Assembly: GCF_007845635.1 (NCBI RefSeq)
Contig: NZ_SELG01000041.1
Coordinates: 186,001-250,000, forward strand
DNA: 64,000 nucleotides
Direction: 5' to 3'
DNA from: Apibacter muscae
Lineage (GTDB): Bacteria; Bacteroidota; Bacteroidia; Flavobacteriales; Weeksellaceae
The notes under the pieces were generated by a model. It made no database searches, was not told where the DNA came from, and saw only the letters and a list, made by a program, of their open reading frames with translations. Every line of letters begins with the position of its first letter. Position 1 is the first letter of the stretch. Made by a program: the position numbers and the translations under genes. This document shows, one piece after another, positions 35,373 to 42,324 of this stretch.

Positions 35373-37869
35373 AGACCTAAATGCTATATCGAATTTGTAT
35401 AATGATTTAAATTTTAGAAATATCTTTAAAAAATTATGTCTCGAAGAAATTTTAACTTCTGATGAAAAAGAGTTTATTTTAGCAAGCTCCTTACTATTAT
35501 TTGATTTTTATAACAGAGATAATCGTTCTAAAGCTTATTTTAGATTAGGTTATTACATATTACTTAAATATGGAAATATATATAAGGATTATAAACCTCT
35601 TTATGAAATAAGTTTACAACTTGGATTATATCCTTTGGTAGATTATGTCATAAAAAAAAAAGATACCCAATTATATGAAATTGATACATCAAACAGAATT
35701 TTAGATGTTTTTTCTTATACTTCATATAAGAAAAACTTTCGATCACCAGAAAAATATATTGAAACTTTTGAGCAAAAACAATCTAGAGAAAAATTGATTG
35801 AAAGCACATCAAATCAACTTGCTTTTATAGCGCCAACTTCATATGGAAAAAGCTCAATTATTAAACAATTTATTATAAAAAAAAATTTCCAAAGAATTGT
35901 AATAATTGTACCTACAAAATCCCTTTTAGCCCAAACATACAAGGACATTAGTAGTTCAATTAAAGGCTATAAATTAATTCTGCATGAAGAAATGTTTAAT
36001 CAAGAGCAAAATTTTATAGGTGTATTAACTCAAGAAAGAGCAATAAGACTTCTTGTTAAGAATCCTGAATTATTTTTTGAAATTCTTTTCATTGACGAAG
36101 CTCATAAGTTATTAGATAGAAATTCTAGAAGCTTTCTATTATCAAGAGTTATGCAATTAAATTATAAGAGAAATAATAACCAGAAGATAGTATATCTTTC
36201 CCCTTTAATAGAAGATGTTTCAAGTTTAAAAACTAAAAAATCAAATATTGGAAATGTTTTTTCTCAAAAAATTGAACTTGATTTAAAATCATTCGAAGTT
36301 TTTTTGTTTGATAATAATAAATCATTTTTTTTTGATAAATATTTAAATAAAGAATATAATATAGATACTAATATTGAATATTTTGAATACATTAATAAAT
36401 ACTCGTTATCCAAAAATTTCATTTTTAATTCTCGACCTAAAAAAGTTGAAGAATTTGCACTAGAATTAATAAATAATATTAAAAAAATTAAAGAGGATTG
36501 CAATATTCAAAGAATTATTAATACACTTTCAAAAGAAGTTCATAAATCCTTTTACATGATTAATTGTATACAGAAAGGAGTTATTTATATACACGCGAAA
36601 ATTCCTAACATTATTAAAGAATACTTAGAATATTGTTATAAAAAATATCCTTCTATTAACTATGTAGTTGCTAATACGGTAATTTTAGAAGGAATTAATC
36701 TTCCAATTGAAACTATTTTTATTACATCAAACGGTTCAGGAAATAAAAATGAAAAATTAAAAATTAAAGATTTAGTAAATTTAGTTGGTAGGGCTAATAG
36801 ACTAAATTATGTTTTCAGTTCAGAAAAAAAGGATTTAGAAAGTTTAATATCAAAAATTCACTTTTTAAATCATTCATATTATCAAGGAAATAACGATATA
36901 CGAACTTCTATAAAAAATTTAAGAGAATATTCTTTTAAAGATTTAATTTTTAATCCATTATTAGAAAATTATAATATTGAAGATATAAAATTCAATGGAA
37001 AAAAGGATACATTAATAGAAATTAAAGAAAAACATAAAATCGAAGATTCTAAAATAAATGATTATACAGATTTTATGTTAGCAGTTCCTAATACAGCATT
37101 AGATAAAATTAAAAAATATTTTATAGAAAACTCTTTATATAAATTTTTTTCAGATTTAGATTCTTTAATTAATCAAATTGAAATCAATATAAAGAATTAT
37201 TCTTTTAAAGAAGATGATATTTTATTAGATATTCTATATAAAATATTTTTTTACAATACTGAGGATTATATTTGTGATTTTGAATTAGAAAGATTAAAAA
37301 ACAAATCTGCAAGAAAATTTTATAATTATTTTTTACTTGTGACTCAAAAACAGCATCTAAATGAAAGAATTAACTCAACTGTTAAATATTTAGAGAGAAA
37401 ATCTATAACTGATGATCCTTATTTGTATATAGGTTCAAGTTATGGAGAAATTCCTCGACTAACTGAAAAGTATAATAATAATCATTTTAACTATAATGTA
37501 TATATAGATTTAAGAAAAAAACCTAAAGAAGAATTAGTAAATCTTGCAATCGTAAAATTAAAGATTGAAGAAGATTTTGTAAACTATAAACTGATTTCCT
37601 TAATTGTATTTCTTCGTGATTTTAAAATTATACCTGAAAAATACTATTTCAATTATATATATGGAACAACTGATGAAAAAGTAATTAGCTTAGTTCGTTT
37701 TGGTATTAATATAAGTATAATTAATAAACTAAAAAATGACGATAAACTATTTTATTTAGATTTTGATATCTATGGAAATTTAAAGATTAAAGATAAAGAT
37801 AAATTCAATCAATATCTTAAAAAACAACCAGAATTATTCAAATTTGAAATTAATAAATATATTAATTAA
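35365..37869 (+). CDS. HamB-like superfamily 2 helicase of a Hachiman-like defence system
   Basis: An 834-residue DExH helicase. Motif I is APTSYGKS (156-163), Ia IVPTKSLLAQ (181-190), motif II DEAH (244-247), motif III region YLSPLIED (277-284), motifs IV-VI including LEGINLP (441-447) and LVGRANR (473-479). Residues 1-140 and the 350 residues after motif VI match nothing I recognise and probably contact HamA. HamB proteins have this length and order and sense DNA damage or phage DNA structures. The eight-base overlap with the nuclease gene and the extreme AT content (for example 8 G+C in the 60 bases at 37141-37200) mark the pair as a transferred module. An AbpAB-like or other nuclease-helicase system is an alternative. 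Confidence 0.65.
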   Translation: MSKDLNAISNLYNDLNFRNIFKKLCLEEILTSDEKEFILASSLLLFDFYNRDNRSKAYFRLGYYILLKYGNIYKDYKPLYEISLQLGLYPLVDYVIKKKDTQLYEIDTSNRILDVFSYTSYKKNFRSPEKYIETFEQKQSREKLIESTSNQLAFIAPTSYGKSSIIKQFIIKKNFQRIVIIVPTKSLLAQTYKDISSSIKGYKLILHEEMFNQEQNFIGVLTQERAIRLLVKNPELFFEILFIDEAHKLLDRNSRSFLLSRVMQLNYKRNNNQKIVYLSPLIEDVSSLKTKKSNIGNVFSQKIELDLKSFEVFLFDNNKSFFFDKYLNKEYNIDTNIEYFEYINKYSLSKNFIFNSRPKKVEEFALELINNIKKIKEDCNIQRIINTLSKEVHKSFYMINCIQKGVIYIHAKIPNIIKEYLEYCYKKYPSINYVVANTVILEGINLPIETIFITSNGSGNKNEKLKIKDLVNLVGRANRLNYVFSSEKKDLESLISKIHFLNHSYYQGNNDIRTSIKNLREYSFKDLIFNPLLENYNIEDIKFNGKKDTLIEIKEKHKIEDSKINDYTDFMLAVPNTALDKIKKYFIENSLYKFFSDLDSLINQIEINIKNYSFKEDDILLDILYKIFFYNTEDYICDFELERLKNKSARKFYNYFLLVTQKQHLNERINSTVKYLERKSITDDPYLYIGSSYGEIPRLTEKYNNNHFNYNVYIDLRKKPKEELVNLAIVKLKIEEDFVNYKLISLIVFLRDFKIIPEKYYFNYIYGTTDEKVISLVRFGINISIINKLKNDDKLFYLDFDIYGNLKIKDKDKFNQYLKKQPELFKFEINKYIN

Positions 37870-38213
37870 TTTAAACTAAAATTGATGTAAAGTTTCAATA
37901 AAAATCTTTATAAAAAAAAATTAAATTTTATAAAATTTAAATTCTTAATATTATAATGATTAATATAATTTATAATAACTATATACTTTATAATTATAAA
38001 AATGAGTACTAAATATTTAATTTTAAACCATCGATCATAAAAATTATGCTTATTTATTTTTATATTTAATCAATTATATATTAATAGTTTAATTGTAATC
38101 AATCATAAATATTAAATAAAAAAATAAACATTTTATATATTTTAAAAATTTGGTACGATTTTTTCTATGGGTTAAGAGCTTTCTTAAAGCAAATTAACAC
38201 TAAAAAACTTTAC
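37870..38213. other. Extremely AT-rich spacer after the defence pair
   Basis: Nearly all A and T; no coding frame, hairpin terminator or RNA seen. Probably the right border of the transferred segment plus the carbonic anhydrase promoter. Confidence 0.45.
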
Positions 38214-38942
38214 ATGAGACGATTAATTATTTCTCTAGGTGTAACTTTTTTGCTGTTTTCATGCAAAAATAATCTAGAAGATCCTTTAACCATTGTTACC
38301 AATGATGAAATTATTAGTAACAAAATCATAACCAAAGAAGATCAAGAAAAATTAACTCCCGATCAAGTAATTCAAGATTTAAAAGAAGGTAATAAAGATT
38401 TTGTTGATGATAAACTAACCATCCGCAACAATTCAGAAAGAGTTCGTGAGGCTTCGTTAGGACAATATCCGGAAGCTGTAGTTTTGTCTTGTTTAGATTC
38501 CAGAGTACCCGTAGAAGATGTTTTTCACAAAGGCATTGGAGATATATTTGTAACAAGGGTAGCTGGAAATATTGTTAATGATGATATTTTAGGTAGTCTA
38601 GAATATGCCTGTAAAGTATCCGGGTCTAAAGTAGTCTTGGTTTTGGGGCATGAACATTGCGGGGCTATAAAATCTAGTATTAAAGGGGTTGAACTTGGAC
38701 ATATCACCCATTTGCTGGACAAAATAAAACCTGCGGTGCTGGAAGCTAAAGAAACTTTTAAAGGAGAACAATCAGCAAAAAATCCTGAATTTGTAGATGC
38801 TGTTTGTAAATATAATGTAGAACTATCCATAAAAGAAATTAGGGAAAGAAGCCCAATACTAAGAGATATGGAAGAAAAAGGAGAAATAAAAATTATTGGA
38901 GGTATCTACGATATGAAGGAGGGGAAAGTAGAATTTCTATAA
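38214..38942 (+). CDS. Beta-class carbonic anhydrase lipoprotein
   Basis: Interconverts CO2 and bicarbonate. The 242-residue protein has an N-terminal lipoprotein signal with LFSC (Cys17), so it should sit in the periplasm or outer membrane rather than in the cytosol. The zinc site is complete: Cys93-Asp95-Arg97 in LSCLDSRVPVED, then His146 and Cys149 in VLGHEHCG. A periplasmic enzyme would help CO2 retention or pH control. It is followed by a clear terminator. Confidence 0.9.
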   Translation: MRRLIISLGVTFLLFSCKNNLEDPLTIVTNDEIISNKIITKEDQEKLTPDQVIQDLKEGNKDFVDDKLTIRNNSERVREASLGQYPEAVVLSCLDSRVPVEDVFHKGIGDIFVTRVAGNIVNDDILGSLEYACKVSGSKVVLVLGHEHCGAIKSSIKGVELGHITHLLDKIKPAVLEAKETFKGEQSAKNPEFVDAVCKYNVELSIKEIRERSPILRDMEEKGEIKIIGGIYDMKEGKVEFL

Positions 38943-39026
38943 TTCTAAGATTTTTAGTAAAAAATCTTAAAAAGTATACATTACTTTTCTATTACACTTA
39001 AATTTTTGTCCCATAATATACTATAT

Positions 39027-39063
39027 AACTATGCTTGATGAACGGAAAGCATAGTTTTTTTTT
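39027..39063 (+). terminator. Terminator between carbonic anhydrase and hxlR-like gene
   Basis: AACTATGCTT / AAGCATAGTT with a ten-base loop and a run of nine T. Confidence 0.85.
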
Positions 39064-39094
39064 ATAAATAAAGTTTAGTAAGTAATTAATTTTC

Positions 39095-39442
39095 TTAAAT
39101 TTTCTGATTATACTTTGCAGCCATTTTCCCCCATTCAGATATGGCCTCTAGCAAAGGTATTAATGTTTTACCAAAATCGGTCAATTCATAATCTACCTTT
39201 AAAGGAGGTTTTTGGGTATGCACCGTGCGTAGCACTAAACCATCCGCTTCCAATTCTTTCAATTGCAGGCTTAGGGTTCTTTCCGTAATCACGGGGATAT
39301 TTTTCCTCAACTCGTTATATCTTTTTTTTTCCTTTAAATGAATTAATATCACAGATTTCCATTTTCCACCAATATAGCTCATGGTTAGGCTTGTACTGCA
39401 AGGATATTTTTTATTCTCTATATAATACATGGTACTATCCAT
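39095..39442 (-). CDS. HxlR-family winged-helix regulator
   Basis: A 115-residue DNA-binding protein of the HxlR/YodB group: CSTSLTMSYIGGKWKSVILIHL (residues about 15-36, a family hallmark, with Cys15), RYNELRKNIPVITERTLSLQL as recognition helix region, and the wing DYELTDFGKTL. Relatives sense electrophiles or oxidants through the N-terminal cysteine and control reductase genes. It is divergent from a nitroreductase, with a TACTATA-N5-TATAGTA site between them, so it most likely represses both. Confidence 0.9.
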   Translation of the reverse strand: MDSTMYYIENKKYPCSTSLTMSYIGGKWKSVILIHLKEKKRYNELRKNIPVITERTLSLQLKELEADGLVLRTVHTQKPPLKVDYELTDFGKTLIPLLEAISEWGKMAAKYNQKI

Positions 39443-39453
39443 TTTAATAGTTC

Positions 39454-39484
39454 TTGCAAAAATAATAAACTATACTTAATTTTG
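39454..39484 (+). promoter_or_regulatory. Promoter of the nitroreductase gene
   Basis: TTG (39454-39456), 20 bases, TAATTTTG (39477-39484): a good match to the Bacteroidetes promoter. On the other strand a TATTTTTG element at 39464-39457 could serve the hxlR-like gene, so the two promoters overlap. Confidence 0.65.
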
Positions 39485-39485
39485 C

Positions 39486-39504
39486 TACTATAAAAAATAT
39501 AGTA
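39486..39504. promoter_or_regulatory. Probable HxlR operator
   Basis: A perfect inverted repeat TACTATA-AAAAA-TATAGTA directly after the -7 element and over the predicted transcription start of the nitroreductase gene. It resembles the TACT...AGTA dyads known for YodB/CatR-type HxlR proteins, which also control nitroreductase genes. Confidence 0.7.
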
Positions 39505-39521
39505 TAACAAAAACTTTAAAT

Positions 39522-40121
39522 ATGAATTTTTTAGAATTAGCAAGAAATAGATACACAACCAAACAATACGATACCACAAAAAAAGTATCTGACGAAGATA
39601 TTGAAAAGTTAAAAGAAATTTTACAATTAGGACCCTCCTCTATCAACTCTCAACCCTGGAAATTTACCATTGTATCTAATGAAGAACTTAAAAAGAAATT
39701 TGCTAAATCTTCATTTATCAATGAAAGTAGAGTAAACCAAGCTAGCCATTTAGTAATATTTAGTTGTATAGATAATCTTTCCGTGTTTGAAGAATCAATG
39801 AAAGATTATTTAGACGAAGGGAGTATCAATTATTACAATCAAATGATCAAAACAAAACCTGAAACCACCATTAAAGAATGGCTACACAACCAAGTATATA
39901 TATCGTTGGGGTATTTTCTTAGCGCTTGTGCTGCTATGGGTATAGACAGTACCCCTATGGAAGGGATTGTAAAAGAAGAATACGATGAATTATTGAAAAT
40001 TAAAGACTATACAACCATGTTTGCCGTAGCCATAGGTTACAGAGATCCGGAAGATAAAAACCAACCCAATATTACTCCTAAATCTAGAAAAGATCAGGAA
40101 CAGATAATTGAATTTAGATAA
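39522..40121 (+). CDS. NAD(P)H-dependent nitroreductase-family oxidoreductase
   Basis: A 199-residue FMN-dependent enzyme of the nitroreductase family: NRYTTKQYD at the start, LQLGPSSINSQPWKF (the FMN-binding SSxNxQPW motif, about residues 36-48), and the C-terminal GYRDPEDKN region. Family members reduce quinones, nitroaromatics or enals. Its divergence from the HxlR-type regulator and the operator between them suggest induction by electrophilic or quinone-like stress. The gene ends with a strong terminator. Confidence 0.9.
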   Translation: MNFLELARNRYTTKQYDTTKKVSDEDIEKLKEILQLGPSSINSQPWKFTIVSNEELKKKFAKSSFINESRVNQASHLVIFSCIDNLSVFEESMKDYLDEGSINYYNQMIKTKPETTIKEWLHNQVYISLGYFLSACAAMGIDSTPMEGIVKEEYDELLKIKDYTTMFAVAIGYRDPEDKNQPNITPKSRKDQEQIIEFR

Positions 40122-40162
40122 GAATCTCCTTTAAAAATAAATTCTGTATTATTTAAGAACAA

Positions 40163-40191
40163 AAAGCTATTTACCGTAGGTAAATAGCTTT
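40163..40191. terminator. Terminator after the nitroreductase gene
   Basis: A perfect 13-bp stem AAAGCTATTTACC / GGTAAATAGCTTT with a three-base loop. Confidence 0.85.
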
Positions 40192-40362
40192 CAGCAAAAT
40201 TAGATAACCTGCAATACGTAATTAAAATAATAATAGCATTGCAGATGGAAGTAACTTAAATAATTAAGAATTAAATAAAAATGAACTTATTTTATATATG
40301 GGATTACAATTATAATCTATATTTATTAAAATAATTTTAGTGAGGAATATATCTCACCCAAA

Positions 40363-40563
40363 CTATACTTTTTTTATAACAATTTGGTTTTTGTTGCACT
40401 CTAAGGTAAGAATATCCCCGGCTTTAAACCCAAAATCTTGCAACCATTTACCCGCCAACCTTATTTCTGGATAATAAACACAGCTATGGCGCATTCGTTC
40501 GAAACCTATATCATAAACTTTTTTAACCTTTATATTTCTTAAATTTTTTTCTTTGCTTTTCAT
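40363..40563 (-). CDS. SymE-like type I toxin
   Basis: A 66-residue protein matching the SymE family: the core YYPEIRLAGKWLQDFGFKAGD (residues about 30-50) and the ending ITL..NQIVIKK give the SpoVT/AbrB-like swapped-hairpin pattern. In E. coli SymE is an SOS-induced protein that condenses nucleoids or harms RNA and is held down by the antisense RNA symR. Here an antisense RNA would run on the plus strand over 40500-40600, but no promoter for it is obvious. The gene is divergent from XRE paralogue 2. Confidence 0.75.
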   Translation of the reverse strand: MKSKEKNLRNIKVKKVYDIGFERMRHSCVYYPEIRLAGKWLQDFGFKAGDILTLECNKNQIVIKKV

Positions 40564-40636
40564 TTATCATGTTTGTTACAAAACAATTCCATATTTTAAG
40601 CATATAAAAATCTTTGTATGGATATTTTACCGAATC

Positions 40637-41150
40637 ATTTATCCTAAAATTTAGTAATTTAGCAACCATTAAAAAAATTATTTTTGTTCCATGAATGTAG
40701 AAGCAACACAGCCCAAAAATGTACACCAAGGAAGAAATATAAAGCGTTTTAGAGAAATGTTAGGGATCAAACAAGAAGCTTTAGCTTTTGAATTGGGGGA
40801 AGATTGGAACCAAAAAAAGATTTCACTTTTGGAACAAAAAGAAGAAATTGAACCTACCCTACTCCAACAAATTTCCGGAGTTTTAAAAATTCCGGTGGAA
40901 GCTTTTCAAAGTTTTGATGAAGAAAAAGCTATAAATATTATTGCTAATACATTTCATGATAGCGCTGTTGCAAATACTTTTAGTGATAGTGCACAAGTAA
41001 ATTTTAAATGTACGTTTAATCCCTTTGATAAAGTTATGGAACTCTTTGAACGACTATTAGAAAGCGAGAAAGAGAAAACTAAACTAATGAAGGATATTTT
41101 AGACAAAATGGGTTAATTGTCTCAGATTAGCATTACAGCTAAGAATTTAT
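40637..41150 (+). repeat. Direct repeat, left copy (XRE paralogue 2 plus flanks)
   Basis: This segment and 44141-44655 are near-identical. Shared exact runs of more than 40 bases occur inside the coding parts, and similarity extends about 55 bases upstream of the ATG and 30 bases past the stop. The copies are 3505 bases apart and enclose the arsenic genes. Confidence 0.85.
40691..41116 (+). CDS. XRE-family helix-turn-helix regulator, paralogue 2
   Basis: A 141-residue regulator of the same family as those at 33694 and 44196. The HTH (GRNIKRFREMLGIKQEALA, then WNQKKISLLEQKE) is the same; the linker after FDEEKAINIIANT is different, and the tail VMELFERLLESEKEKTKLMKDILDKMG is shared with paralogue 3. 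A TATTTTTG element ends only four bases before the ATG, so the transcript may lack a leader. It is divergent from symE, which it might control; it is also the left bracket of the ars cassette. Confidence 0.85.
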   Translation: MNVEATQPKNVHQGRNIKRFREMLGIKQEALAFELGEDWNQKKISLLEQKEEIEPTLLQQISGVLKIPVEAFQSFDEEKAINIIANTFHDSAVANTFSDSAQVNFKCTFNPFDKVMELFERLLESEKEKTKLMKDILDKMG

Positions 41151-41302
41151 TTAAACATCTACGACTTTTTTATTAAAAGAGAAAATAGTTAATCGTTATT
41201 CGGTTAAACTAATTAATTATAAGTTTCTGAAATATTTATAGTAAATATTTTTATCTTATCTTGTTTTTTATATTGGTGAATTATCCTGAATATAGATAAT
41301 AA

Positions 41303-41545
41303 TTTTCCACTTATAAAAAACTAAAAGATATATTTAACAAACCTATTTCTAACGAAATAAATTACCTCGTATCTTTATTAGAATTATGTGGTAAAGCAGA
41401 AATGTTAGATATGGATAATGATTTAAAATTTGAACTTTGGTATTTATTTCAGATATTTTGTTGTATGGAAAATCTAGATAAATTTATTCATAGATTTCAT
41501 TCCGCTCTTTTAAATCTCATTACTTCAATAAAAATACATATGTAA
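41303..41545 (+). pseudogene. Unrecognised open-frame fragment without a start codon
   Basis: Eighty codons stay open in one frame between a TAA at 41300 and a TAA at 41543, which is unusual in DNA this AT-rich. No ATG, GTG or TTG occurs in the first 33 codons; an ATG at codon 34 would leave a 47-residue product. The translation (for example NYLVSLLELCGKAEMLDM and ELWYLFQIFCCMENLDKF) looks helical and protein-like but I cannot name it. It may be the tail of a gene cut when the ars cassette arrived. Confidence 0.4.
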
Positions 41546-41563
41546 AATTCCCTTCAAAAAATT

Positions 41564-41593
41564 TTGCAATATAATCCAGTGTTCGTATATTTG
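41564..41593 (+). promoter_or_regulatory. arsR promoter
   Basis: TTG (41564-41566), 19 bases, TATATTTG (41586-41593): an exact Bacteroidetes consensus promoter. The -7 element lies inside the ArsR operator. Confidence 0.8.
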
Positions 41594-41597
41594 CGAA
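41582..41597. promoter_or_regulatory. Probable ArsR operator 1
   Basis: TTCGTATATTTGCGAA is a dyad with TTCG/CGAA ends that covers the -7 element of arsR. A sister site stands before arsD (41952-41967). This arrangement predicts autorepression relieved by arsenite. Confidence 0.7.
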
Positions 41598-41609
41598 ATA
41601 CTAATAAGT

Positions 41610-41933
41610 ATGAGTACAGAAAAAAAATATACACAAGAGCAGGAACAACTGGCTAGATTTGCCAAGGCAATGGGGCATCCGGTACGTATTGCTATATTGC
41701 AATTACTAGCCAGCCAAAGCTGTTGCTACCATGGAGATTTATCCGAAGTATTGCCCATAGCAAAAAGCACCCTCTCCCAACATTTAAAAGAATTAAAAGA
41801 AGCCGGACTTATTCAGGGAGAAATTAATCCTCCCTCCATTCGCTATTGTGTAGATAGAAAAAATATAGAACGATTAAAAACTTTATTTGATCAACTGTTT
41901 ACCGAAATAGGTAAACAGAATGAAAGCTGTTAA
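41610..41933 (+). CDS. arsR: Arsenic-responsive ArsR-family repressor
   Basis: A 107-residue winged-helix repressor: MGHPVRIAILQLL, a vicinal Cys38-Cys39 pair in SQSCCYHGDLSE at the start of the helix before recognition, then AKSTLSQHLKELKEAGL and the wing GEINPPSIRYCVD (another cysteine). The cysteines can form the arsenite/antimonite site. It heads the arsR-arsD-arsA set, with its own operator over its promoter. Confidence 0.88.
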   Translation: MSTEKKYTQEQEQLARFAKAMGHPVRIAILQLLASQSCCYHGDLSEVLPIAKSTLSQHLKELKEAGLIQGEINPPSIRYCVDRKNIERLKTLFDQLFTEIGKQNESC

Positions 41934-41951
41934 AAAAATTTAGATCTAATG

Positions 41952-41967
41952 TTCGTATTTTTACGAT
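41952..41967. promoter_or_regulatory. Probable ArsR operator 2, before arsD
   Basis: TTCGTATTTTTACGAT shares GTTCGTAT, a T-rich centre and CGAxATAC with the site before arsR. It lies 41 bases before the arsD start and suggests that arsD-arsA have their own ArsR-controlled promoter. Confidence 0.6.
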
Positions 41968-42007
41968 ATACAAACAATTGAATAATTATAAATAAAATCA
42001 TAGAAAA

Positions 42008-42316
42008 ATGAAAACCATTGAAATTTTTGATCCTTCCTTATGTTGTTCTACCGGAGTATGTGGCCCAAGTGTAGATACTGATTTAATGCGTATTGCGAGC
42101 TCTTTAGATAAACTAAAAAAACAAGGAGCAACTATCTTACGTCATAATTTAAATACCGACCCCCAAGCCTATATAGATCATCCGTTGGTGAATGAGCAAC
42201 TAACTAAGTTCGGAGTAGATATACTACCAATCACAGTGGTAGATGGGGATATTGTTTTAACCAAAAAATATCCAACGGATGCCCAACTGGAAAATTGGAC
42301 AGGATTAACTATATAA
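42008..42316 (+). CDS. arsD: Arsenic metallochaperone ArsD
   Basis: A 102-residue thioredoxin-fold chaperone that hands arsenite to the ArsA ATPase. The metal site is intact: Cys12-Cys13 and Cys18 in LCCSTGVCGPSVD. The later part (FGVDILPITVVDGDIVLTKKYP) is the usual core. It lies between the second ArsR site and arsA, with eight bases between its stop and the arsA start at 42325. Confidence 0.95.
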   Translation: MKTIEIFDPSLCCSTGVCGPSVDTDLMRIASSLDKLKKQGATILRHNLNTDPQAYIDHPLVNEQLTKFGVDILPITVVDGDIVLTKKYPTDAQLENWTGLTI

Positions 42317-42324
42317 CTTTTTAT

